From contig CAMZMU010000081.1 in assembly GCA_947311845.1 (NCBI GenBank), positions 5,339,473 through 5,403,472 on the forward strand: a stretch of DNA of 64,000 bases, read 5' to 3'. The stretch is from Poa pratensis (Eukaryota; Streptophyta; Magnoliopsida; Poales; Poaceae). Position 1 is the stretch's first letter. Every line of letters starts with the position of its first letter. The notes beneath the pieces were generated by a model, which was given only the letters and a program-made list of their open reading frames with translations, searched no databases and had not been told where the DNA came from. Position numbers and translations under genes: made by a program. Below, in pieces: positions 22,401 to 31,890 of this stretch.

Positions 22401-23077
22401 CCTCCATTTCTTCGGCTGAGAGTTGGTGATCCCACGCCTTGGTCCTGGTGAAAGCAGCAGTCGAGAAAGGGGCGGCTGCATCCTGCTCGACAGTCGCATA
22501 AAACCACCCCTTCCTCCAGCCTTGGGCGGAGTCGACGGTCTTCAGGCGGAAGTAGCGGGTGTCGCTGCGCACCTGGATTCCACAGCCGCCAACGGGTAGG
22601 TGCGACCACCTCCTCTGTTCGGCCGTACCATGAAGATGGCTTTCCACAGCGCCCAGCTGGCGACGCCGAGGAAGCACTCGCACAGCGTGATGAAACACGC
22701 GATATGCATAATGCCATTTGGGGTGAGATCATGGATCTGCACCCCGTAGGCAAAAAGAAGACCACGAACGAAGTCGTGGAGGGGAAGCGAAAAGCCCCTA
22801 GGCAAAAACTCCGCAAAACAAACACGCTCGTTGGCGCGTGGTTCGGGAGTACCTCCTTGGGCGACGGCGCGGACGGCGAGCTGCTCCGCGGTGGCAGATA
22901 CCCCTGCTCGCGGAACTTGACCAAATGGGCGTCCTTGATGGTGGACTTCGCCCAGTCCCCGCTGCCCTTCTTCAGCGCGGCGGATGCAGATGTACCCGCC
23001 ACAGACTTCTTGCCCTTGGCCGCATCGGTCGCGGCAGCGGCGGCGGCACCACGCTTGGAGCCTCCACCTTTCGCCAT
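19444..23077 (-). pseudogene. Antisense, intron-containing gene of the Gypsy element (Transposase_28-like), decayed
   Basis: Reading on the minus strand from the ATG at 23077, the N-terminal part is Ala/Lys-rich. It leads into a region (about 22900-22600) with FAEFLPRGFSLPLHDFVRG and GIMHIACFITLCE, and later GWRKGWFY. This resembles the putative gypsy-type transposon domain PF04195. It needs two frame changes, near 22890 and 22600, so it is broken. Downstream exons are separated by short canonical GT-AG introns at about 22031-22117, 21530-21611, 21270-21347, 21087-21178 and 20863-20945. Later exons encode acidic, coiled-coil and conserved C-terminal segments, ending with a stop at 19444. Function is unknown. 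Similar antisense ORFs are known in some TAT-lineage elements. Confidence 0.75.
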
Positions 23078-24339
23078 TGCAACGATGGATGAGGGTGGAG
23101 AAGAGAGCTTGGGCGCAGAGCAATGGAGGTGGGCGCGAGGAAGAAGATGAGACGAGGGGCGCGCAAAGAGCAAATGGCAAGTAAAAAATTCTGCCAGCGC
23201 GTCCCCTATTTACCACAGATCGCAAAACGATCGCAACCGTCAAACAAAGGCATACGCTCCGCGCGAAATCTGGCCATACACGTGGCAGCCACGGAGAGCA
23301 ACCGTCGCCGGCCACCCGCCCACTACGCACGAGAATCCAGGAAACCATCATCACGCCCCGTGAAAATCGCGCCAGAACGGTCAAATCAAGTCCACGCGGC
23401 GTCATCCCTGGTCAGCTCTGCAAAACGGGCCCACAAAAAGGGTCACGTCTTATCAAAGCCTCTCCAAGCACGCCACCGCTTGTCAGAGATAGCAGTCGCA
23501 AAATGCGTCATTGCTGACGTTGTTCTCTCTTTCACAACTGGCATAAAAGTCACTCGATGATATCTTCGGGTGGTCTCTCGCATAAGTCTCGGTTGGTTTT
23601 TAGCAAAGGTCATAGAGGCCAGTCGAAATCTTTCGACTGCAGCATCGTACTCCCATCGGGAGCGTATCAAAAAATTTCTTTGACTAAAAATGTGCAGGGT
23701 AAAAGATTTTGAGATTATCCTCCATTGCAAGCAATAAAGCACAATCTCGGGGCTACTCCCATCGGGAGCGCTGTCGCGCACCCGATAGAATAATGGCAAA
23801 AGTGTCAGTCGACCAATTCGACTAAGTTCATAAGCAAAATCACACTCAAATATTCCCGAGTTGATCCGACGATCCTTGGATGCTGCATGCATAGTGCAAA
23901 GGTAAGACCCGCCGATCAGTCGAGCTGGGCTAAGGACCGCTCCAGCAGCGTTATCCTTAAATGTTCCGTGTCAGCAGACATGATGAAAATCCCCGACGGA
24001 CGCGTTGGGTAGATTCAAAATATACTGCAGTTCGATTCAGTAAGACCTCAACGGCCGTTTCGAGTCTGTCCAGTTTGTTCCAGATTCGAGTCCGGGGACT
24101 CGAGTTTGATTGAAAGCTAGTATGGTTTTTGCCACAATGGTAGTTAACTGGCCCCGATCCGTCGTGTGTGCCGGCCTGCTAAGCTAAATCCCTTGACTAT
24201 CATAAGCAAAAATCATAGTCGATGAAACACTCGACATAGCCAACATGTGCTATTTCATAAGAATTCTAAATACATATGCAAAAAATGTAACGTGTGCATG
24301 AGTATGAGTCCATGCCCGACTCTTCGAATCAGACAAGTA
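23078..24339. other. Gypsy 3' internal region, upstream of the antisense gene
   Basis: There is no supported coding region on either strand. If the antisense gene is transcribed, its promoter must lie here. The phrases ctactcccatcgggagcgct (near 23754) and gtactcccatcgggagcgta (near 23648) form a direct repeat also seen in other grass Gypsy elements. Confidence 0.5.
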
Positions 24340-24350
24340 CTCGGGGGCTA
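24340..24350 (+). other. Polypurine tract of the Gypsy element
   Basis: ctcgggggcta ends one base before the 3' LTR (TGACATGG at 24352). It is the expected plus-strand priming site. Confidence 0.75.
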
Positions 24351-24351
24351 C

Positions 24352-24795
24352 TGACATGGTATGCCTATCGGGTACCCTACCATGAGGGACCTGGTGCACG
24401 TATCGACTAGGCCCAACTATCAGAGCCTACATGAAAGCCCATGAAGGGAGGCCCACGAAGATGGAGTATCCTCCAAGTTTGGCGAAGCAATAGTCGGTTT
24501 AGAGTTTCCTTACTTGTAAATCGAGTCGGTTACGAACACCCGAGACCCAGCCTATTATTTAAGGACTGGGAGGGCCATCGAACCAGACAAGAACCACCAG
24601 AGCCCAAACCCTAGCGAGATCGACATCTCGCCGGGATCCTTGTAACCATCATAATTCACATAGCAATAACAGACAGGCAGGACGTAGGGTGTTACCTCCA
24701 CACGAGGGCCCTGAACCTGGGTAAAATCTTGCCCTGCTTGTCAGCCGACGATACTTCCAGCTCTACCACGTTCTCTCCCCCATATTCATAACCAG
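24352..24795 (+). repeat. 3' LTR of the Gypsy element, truncated by gap
   Basis: Aligns with 12574-13018 with many small indels, for example gagggacctgg versus gagggtacctgg. The final 40-50 bp, the right end and the target duplication are lost at the N run. Confidence 0.9.
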
Positions 24796-24808
24796 NNNNN
24801 NNNNNNNN
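24796..24808. other. Assembly gap, 13 N
   Basis: Run of 13 undetermined bases. It falls inside the 3' LTR, so missing LTR sequence is larger than the N count. Confidence 0.99.
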
Positions 24809-26258
24809 GAGCAGTGCTGGCTGGAGGGGGCCTCGGTGGAGCGGCGTGTTTTCTTCCGTGTTGAAGACGACGAGTCTCAGCAACATGGCGCGTCAGGGTC
24901 TCGAGGCGGACGCCTTATGGTGGACGCGCGCAATTGTGTGGCGTTCTGGCTTCATGGTGGAGTCGACGACATGCCTAACAAGGTCATTAAGTTGATCCCT
25001 ATTCTCAAGATGGTTCGTGAAGACAACAACTAGGGGTGGAATCGAGCCGAGCCGAGCCGGCTCGTGGCTCGGCTCGGACAGGCTCGAGAAAAACCGAGCC
25101 GAGCCGGCTCGCTTGCAGGAAAACATGTACTGAAAAATGGGCTCGAGGCTCGGCTCGATAGACTCGTGGCTCGGCTCGAACGGCTCGCGAGCCGGCCTCC
25201 AGATCCCTGCCATGTTAGTCCCCGAGCGCTTCTCTGCCTGGCTGCCTTCTCTCCCCACGATTCTTTTCCGTTCCCCACCCATTCTTGATTCTTTCCAGAC
25301 GACCTGCTGCTCTCGCAGCTATGGTTAGGCCAGCACCGCGCTGACGCCGGCCGCTACCCACCTGGCCAGGGGCCACCGCCTCCATCGACTTCTCGCATGG
25401 CTCCCCCTCCCCCTACCTTCTGCTCCCTGCTCGTCCCGTAGATGCGTGCGGCGCCGTGCGTCTATAGGTAGCGGCGGCCGCGGCCGTCCAGCAGCAGCAG
25501 GAGCGACCTCAGGTTGTAACCTGTTCGTCACTTTCCCCGCTGACCCTTCAACCCTGGGTGTTAATCCCATGGATGCGGACACGTCAGCGAAGAGCTGCTG
25601 CCTCACTTCTACTATTCCCATGGAGTACTTGGCTTTGTTTTATTTTGCTTGTGCGATCGAATAGTGTACTGAAGCTGCTAGTAACTCTGATTGTATACGA
25701 GATTTAGTCCTTTAGCAACAATACTCATATTACGTTTCTGGAAATTGCTAATGTACTAGAGTAGTGTGTACCATCACACAGCCAGTTCCCCGACCCCGTC
25801 CTGCTTGTGCGAATTCTAGGGTTACCCCACCGCCGGCCTCCACCACCGACGCCTACCGCCGGCCCGCCGCATGGCCCCACCATATCCGGGATCCGCTCCA
25901 CGCCTCCCCCTACTATTATGTTTGTGTGCTGGATTTGTCATGTATGCCACTATTGCTCTATTGTTGCTTATAAAATTATGAATTGTTACATTTTTAGCAA
26001 ATATTAATGTTAAATTTTTGCATTTCATCGAGCCTTCAAGCCGCTTGCGAGCTTCGCCGAGCCAGCTTGTCGAGCCTCGAGCCTTGCCCAGAAGGTTTAG
26101 GCTTGGCTTGTCCGACCTTCGAGCCGAGTCGAGACCGAGCCGAGCTTTGTCGAGCCCGAGCCGAGCCTCGAGCCTCGAGCTTCGTGTCCACCCCTAACAA
26201 CAACAACGACTTCTGTAGTGTGCGCTCAGCGTCTGTTGGACCGGTGCTCCGGTTTTAA
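24809..26258 (+). pseudogene. Unrecognised exon remnant interrupted by a hAT element
   Basis: After the gap a frame is open to the hAT insertion point at 25030. It contains ERRVFFRVEDDESQQ and VAFWLHGGVDDMPNKV. Across the empty site (one copy of acaacaac) the frame continues 18 more codons to a stop at about 26258. I do not recognise the domain. Its left part lies in or beyond the gap, so its relation to the frame at 12112-12576 cannot be judged. It may be a gene fragment or an older transposon. Confidence 0.4.
25031..26196. mobile_element. Non-autonomous hAT element, about 1.17 kb
   Basis: Termini TAGGGGTGGA and TCCACCCCTA are perfect 10-bp inverted repeats. An exact 8-bp target duplication acaacaac flanks it at 25023-25030 and 26197-26204. 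Both subterminal regions are packed with GAGCC/GGCTC words (25040-25200 and 26035-26180), likely transposase-binding repeats. TAGGGGTG-type ends are typical of Tip100-like hAT elements. No transposase is encoded. Confidence 0.92.
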
Positions 26259-27784
26259 ATGATGTGCCTAGGTCGGAGATCACTGCAAATGGCACTGATT
26301 GTAAGACCTTGTTGAATAATTTAAAAAAATTGTGTGCATCATATTAATACAGAGGCTGGAGGTTTTTACCTCCGTTTCGAAAAGAAAATCATGATATTCA
26401 TACTTTTGCGTCGAATACATGCCAAAACAATGATGCGTAGAAAGCAATGCAATATATGTGCGTTGCATCTCACCAAATTGAACATAAAGGCACAAATTTC
26501 TTTGGCAGTGCACGGCTTCAATACTTAGATGTTTTATTTATTCTTCAAGAAATATTTGTTTGTTCAATCCTAAGGAATTCAAGAAGCGATATTTGGAATT
26601 TCCTTAGACAAACTAGACACAAATAAGATTTGGTGGAAGTTCAAATGCCTATGACGAAGGAGAGAGTGGAATCTTGCTTGGATGTTTTCTTAATTATGCT
26701 CCGTTTGGATGTTTGCATTGGGAGTCTGGACATTACATTGGGTTGAATATCAATATCACATGATATTGATATTGTGACTGAATGGCGATATTTTTGTTTT
26801 GGATGTTTAGATATTTGCTGCTCAGACTTGATATCGAGATTGAATGCGAACTGTCTGTTTTGATGGTCAAAGTGATGAACTGCACCTGTATGAGAGTAAG
26901 ATCATTATACCGATTTCCACATGTTTTAAAATTAAATCCGTCTAACGTTAGATTGTATTGGAATAATAATATATCATATATCGAAAAAGGATAATGCCTC
27001 GTTCGGATGTTTATATTGGACTAGGTATAAGATATTCGGAAGCCTCTCGTCCCGAATATCCGAAATCAAGCTGTTTGGATGCGCTCGAATTCAACCGACG
27101 TATTCATCCACATATCGAGTGAGGGTCGTACTGGAAAAAACGGGCCAGCGAATGTCGAGGCCAACCCCTCGACATCGTGGATATTCGCCTCCCCTGACGC
27201 TTGCGACGCTCACAAACTCCCTCCGTCCCTCGCTCGTGCATGACCCAAAGGAGCGGCGGCGGCGCAGCAGGTTCCGCCCTCCCCGCCGCACCTCCTCCTT
27301 CCTGGCGGATCCGTCCGCCCCCTCCTCTGCTCCTCCTCCTTTCTGGCGCCGGCGCCTTCTCCCGTCCTTCCTCCCTCCCGTCCCATCCCTCTTCTTCTCT
27401 CTGCAGTACGGTGCCGCCAACCAAACAGAGAGGGACGACGAGTAATCCGGCGCTCGGCTCAAGTACACCAGCCCCTCCTCTCTCCTTTCTCTGGACTACC
27501 TCCCTCCTCTCGTCCCTGTCCTCTCTTTGCGTTGTACAGGCGAGGCACCAGCTGCAGGCATGCGCCTGTCCGCCGGAATCGGAGGTGGAGCGTGTTGACG
27601 GCGCCGGGAACCATGGTGTCGGGGATGGCGCTGCGCCCGAGCCTCTAAGTAGCATCGCCGCCGCAGAAACATGGGCGTCAAGGCGGGGAGAGAGTGGTGC
27701 CCTGTCCTCTCGTTTCTTTGCACCCACAGTATACTCGAAGCGGTCCAGCAAGTTTAACCACCCTGAAGAGCTACTTTGGTGAAC
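26259..27784. other. Intergenic, then GC-rich leader-like DNA
   Basis: From 26260 to 27100 the DNA is AT-rich without genes. A 28-bp near-palindrome lies at 26747-26774. From 27200 it becomes GC-rich, with a 193-codon plus-strand frame (27201-27782) rich in Pro and Ser and with no domain. Opposite-strand frames there are equally open, so none is supported as a gene. Confidence 0.4.
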
Positions 27785-29208
27785 CTCTCTCTCACCCCCG
27801 TGTCGCCTCTCCCTGGCGACATGGGGAACCGCCGCCGCCACCGCCTCTAGCAAGCCTGCCCCTGCTTCTCTGCGTCGCCGCCGCCGGAGGAGGGTACCAG
27901 CAAAAAGCCGGGTGCTCCCCGAGGATGGTAGCGGCGGGGCGCTCTCTCGTCTCCTACGCGAGGCCTCCTCGCGGCGCGATTCGGCGGCGGTTGATGGTGT
28001 GGCGGACGGAAGGTGCGGTGGCGCGGATGCGGCGCTCGGAGGGAAGCAAGGCAGCGGCACAAGTGGTCGGGGAGAGCGCGCCTCGACATGGAGTTGTGGC
28101 GGCGGAAGTTGACAGGGCCCGATCTAGGACTGGGGCAGGCCGCGCGGGCTCCCAGCGCGAGAAGATGGAGATGGCGGTGGTTCCGGCGAGGCAGCAGGGG
28201 TGGCGTCCCTCGCTGCCTTCCTTCGCACCTGGGCAGCGGGGAAGCCAGGGCGGCGGCCCTGGAATGCAGTGCGACGGGCGGCGCGGCCGGTTTTGTCGCC
28301 TCCGTGGCGTGAGGCCGCGGGGGTTTCGGCAAGCGATGGAGCTCGGTGGATAGCCATGGACGCGGTCTCCATCTCGCAGCTCCTGAAGCTTCGTGGGCGC
28401 TCGAACTCCGGGCTGCATCGACTCCGGTCAGTGCCGACGATGGCGGCGCCCTTGGGTGTCGTTCTCCTTGTTGTTTGTATCGTCGTGGAGTTTCGACAAC
28501 CGGCCCGATGGGAGGTGTCCGATGATCTCCTGGTGAAAGCCCAAGCCCCATCGGGGGCGGGCGGCGGTGACGGACGCGTCACTACTTTGTTGGAGGCGTC
28601 GTCTTGGTGTCACCGGCTCTCTCGGTGCGACGGGTTCGCGGCGGATGGGTAGGATTGCTATGTGGTCATGGGAGGTATGCCGGGTGGCGGCCCCGGAAGG
28701 TGGTGGACGGCGAGGCGGCGGCCTCGGTCTCCCACGCTATGATGGTTCTATGAGGCAGCGCCGTTGTTTCGCGTGGGTCTGGGTGGCGACCTGGATGAAG
28801 ACTGCGCGGGCAGAGGGTTCGTCGACCCAACCGGATCGCCTTTGGGCAATGCGAAGGCCGATCTGGTTGCTACACCGGGGCGGCGGCCCCGGAACAAGTT
28901 GGTTTTGGTGGCGACCTGAATGAAGACTGCGCGGGCAGAGAGTTCGTCGACCATGCGAAGGTCGATCTGGTTGCTACGCCGGGGCAGCGGCCCCGGAGCG
29001 GGTGGTGTGTGTTGTGGCGTTTGGTCGGCTCGTGTCGTGTGGGTGGTGGGTCGCTTCGTCTGTGCGGTTTTTTTTTTGCCCTGTTTTCCTCATAAGCAGG
29101 GCATTGTACAGTTTGTATGATTTTTGGGCCCCGTTTTCCTTATAAACTGGGTCAATTCTATTCTATCTATTCGAGCAGTGGATATCGACCACCTTAAACT
29201 AAAAAAAA
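27785..29208 (+). mobile_element. GC-rich poly(A)-tailed repeat, copy 1
   Basis: It begins near the phrase ccccgtgtcgcctctccctg and ends in ccttaaactaaaaaaaaag. Phrases in its body, such as tgcatcgactccggtcagtg and ttgttggaggcgtcgtcttg, recur nearly unchanged at 63,543 and 63,712. The start resembles 63,010. No coding domain is recognised, although long shadow frames exist on both strands because of GC content. A unit with gatgaagactgcgcgggcag is duplicated in tandem (28785-28905 and 28909-29000). The poly(A) end suggests a non-LTR retroposon family. Confidence 0.6.
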
Positions 29209-29904
29209 AGTACACCCGAAGCTCCTAGTTTTCCTCTTGCTTTCCTCTGTCGATCATGTCTACAGTTTTCGTAAACAATTCCAAAAGTATATACTTTTTT
29301 GTTCGATGCTCAGTAGGCTGTTGCATCCATTTTTTAGTCCATTTTCCTATGTTTGTTGAAAGTCATATGCTGATGTGACGATTTTAAATAATATTTACTT
29401 ATAGCTGATCAGAACCGCGCACCAAATGACACCCTATGACAGGTTATCAGCGGGCAGACTTACTTTTCCCGAGCCATGAGAACCTTTTTTAATATTATTT
29501 AGAATTTACGAAATTCTGCAAATACAATCCTGAAATAAAAAATTGCAAAAGTATCACTATCACACCATGGTTGCCCAGTACTCTTCGTTACTGCCATGGG
29601 CGAAAGGTGCAGTTTTCGTTGCTATCAGGGGGAAGCAATATCTTTGTTGGCAGGCGCAAGTAAATCATCTAACCATACTTATAAGGCTCGATATATGTTG
29701 TTAGGTCTTGCCGATTTTTTGGTGACCCGTTTCATCATATTTCTTACTGTGCAATTAATGTGTCCATGCGATCAGTCCTAAGTTTAGTAACTCATATAAC
29801 AAAATTATAGTTCCACGAAGCTAACAAATATGCAATGACCATATCTCAGTCAAGAAGTTCCCATATACCGACCTATTATGTCGGCTAGGAACCTGAGGAG
29901 GTCT
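29209..29904. other. Intergenic; related to 38.6-38.8 kb
   Basis: No gene is seen. About 29,670-29,850 aligns with about 38,650-38,825, sharing ccatacttata, ttgttgttaggt and atagttccaygaagctaa. The two are diverged copies of one segment. Confidence 0.45.
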
Positions 29905-30030
29905 TTTTTTTTGCGGGGTAAAATGCTTTATTGATTAAGTAACAGCGTTACAATCCTTAACAAGGATACTAGCTAGGAATGGTGGCGTGAAATTAATCCA
30001 CATGCACCTCCTCCTTTCTGACTAGCTCTA
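29905..30030 (-). mobile_element. 3' end of a minus-strand retroposon
   Basis: A T run at 29905-29913 is followed by gcggggtaaaatgctttatt and a 3'-UTR-like stretch. This is the usual look of a LINE or retroposon 3' terminus inserted in reverse. Its 5' limit and target duplication were not found. Confidence 0.45.
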
Positions 30031-30373
30031 TGAGCACAAGAAATGAGCCTAGCTCAGCCGCCGCCCCTCCCACCTCCTGCCCGCGCCGCCGCCGGGCGAA
30101 GCTCGCGCGGCCGACGGCGGCGGCAGGGCGCTTCCTCGTGGCTCCCTGGGCCCCCCGGCGGCGGGGCTCAGCAGGGCCGGCGGCTCGACGTCGCGGGCGC
30201 GGCCTCCTCTTGGCGGGCTCCTGCGAGCTTTCCGGCGGCGGCACGGCGTGTGGCGGCAGGGGCTCGGCGAGTGGTGGTGGTTCGGCATGGTGGAGCTCCC
30301 GCTGGCCGCGGCCCGACCGGCTCGATCTGGGCCTCGAAGGCCGGGCACTCCGTTCTTCATCAGTCTTTGGGCG
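30031..30373 (+). mobile_element. GC-rich repeat, copy 2, left part
   Basis: GC-rich low-complexity DNA broken at 30373 by the LTR retrotransposon. It continues after the element at 36941, judged by the shared GGGCG duplication. Assignment to the same family as copy 1 rests mainly on the right part. Confidence 0.4.
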
Positions 30374-31862
30374 TGATACGTCCAAAACGTATCTATAATT
30401 TTTGATTGTTTCATGCCATTTTTATGCTTTTAGCACTTGTTTTATATTAAGTTTATTATTTATTTGGACTAACCTACTAATAGTTGCAAAAGTGCACAAT
30501 GTTCTTGTTTTACTCTTTGATGTGTAGAAATTATCAAGAATACAAGAGGAAACCTTGTTGGAGTCGAATTGGGACTTTCCTGAAATCTGTCTGAGAACTT
30601 TTTACGAAGTTTGCCAGTTTGACCCTCGAAGATGACGTCATGGAGACCTGGCTGTTACGAAAGTTGTCACAATTTTCCATACGAAGATTTTAAGCCCGAG
30701 ATCAGCCCAATCGGAGTTCGGACGCGGCCTGTAGGCCCGTTTTGGTGGAACCCTAAAAGGGGGTGACGGAAATCCGAGAAGATATATAAAGGGAGGAAAC
30801 CTAATTCGTGGAGGACTCCTCCACCCACGAATTTCAGCCACCAAAAGCCACGTTTTTGCCTCCCCCATGGATCCCATCTCCATGGGGGAGGGCTCCCAAG
30901 AAGCCATGAAGGAGGGAGGCTAAGGGGCGGCGCTCCCCAAGCTTGCCGGCGGCGGGGAAAGGAGTTCCCCGCACCGCCGGCGCCGCCGCCGCCCTGCGCC
31001 GCCGCGCTGCCCTCTCCGCCGTCTTCACCGCCATCTCCATCACCATCTCCTCCTTGTATTCAGTGGTTCATCCTCCCACAAACCTCTGTACCGTCCTATG
31101 TAAACATGGTGTTTGATGCTATAATATTTATCCTATGATTTACATCATGTTTCCGTAGTTTATTTGTCTTTTGATTGCTTAATTGAATGCATGAGGTTCA
31201 TTAGAGTTGTATGTCTATATGGTGCTGTCCTTTGGTGTCCATTATATTGTGCGCGCATGGATCAAACACCCTAGGGTTGGTAGTATTTGTAACGAAGCGG
31301 GGGAAGTTCTGCCGGAGTGACAGAAACCTGAGAACGCGAACCGATTAGTTGCACGTATGGGAGTAAGAGGACCTTGAACTTAAGGCTATGGTTGGGGAAA
31401 CCTTAATGCATTGTTAGTATTTGCGGATGCTTTCTAACAATCCAATCATATAGTACTTGTAATCCCAAGTAGTGGAGTGCATGTATATTTAGCCTCTCCC
31501 ACATAGAAAACTGCATCGAAGACAATGAACCAAGTACCTTCACTAATTAATCTTGGACAAAGCCACCACAATTACCACCACTTTTCCACACTCATGGTAC
31601 TGTTAGTATATGGTTACTTAGTGTATTTTATTGCTGCAGCACTAACATTTACTTTCTTGTATTTATTATCTTGCAAAACTATCTCATACCCGTATTGCTA
31701 GTATTATTTTCTAGATAATGCAAACGTTTAGTGTGCGTAGAGTTGTATCAGTGGTTGATAGAACTTGAGAGAATACTTATCCTACCTTTAGCTCCTCGTT
31801 GGGTTCGACACTCTTACTTATCGAAAAGGCTACACGCGATCCCCTATACTTGTGGGTTATCA
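30374..31862 (+). repeat. 5' LTR of the non-coding element
   Basis: Begins TGATACGTCCAAAACGTATC and ends tgtgggttatca. TATA-like gatatataaagg near 30781 is the likely start region for element transcription. Nearly identical to the 3' LTR. Confidence 0.96.
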
Positions 31863-31872
31863 AGACCTTTTC

Positions 31873-31890
31873 TGGCGCCGTTGCCGGGGA
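31873..31890 (+). other. Primer-binding site, tRNA-Asp type
   Basis: TGGCGCCGTTGCCGGGGA is complementary to the 3' end of plant tRNA-Asp including CCA. It lies ten bases after the LTR end. Confidence 0.85.

Larger units (their letters stand above)
12574..24795 (+). mobile_element. Ty3/Gypsy LTR retrotransposon, TAT/Retand-like lineage, decayed
   Basis: LTRs at 12574-13058 and 24352-24795 (cut by a gap) bracket 11.3 kb of internal DNA. The plus strand carries gag remnants, an aspartic protease, and a long pol with reverse transcriptase, two RNase H domains and integrase, in that order. Integrase after RT-RNase H is Gypsy order. A second, archaeal-type RNase H is diagnostic of the TAT clade (Retand, Ogre, Grande). 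Downstream lie a PPT-like array and a spliced gene on the opposite strand, a layout reported for some TAT elements of grasses. Several frame breaks and a missing gag core make it non-autonomous. The two LTRs differ by many small indels, so it is older than the element at 30-37 kb. Confidence 0.93.

Noticed and set aside
27104..28551. Minus-strand frames of 318 and 234 codons
   Set aside because: Both strands are open over the same GC-rich repeat DNA, composition is low-complexity Pro/Arg/Ser, and no domain is seen.
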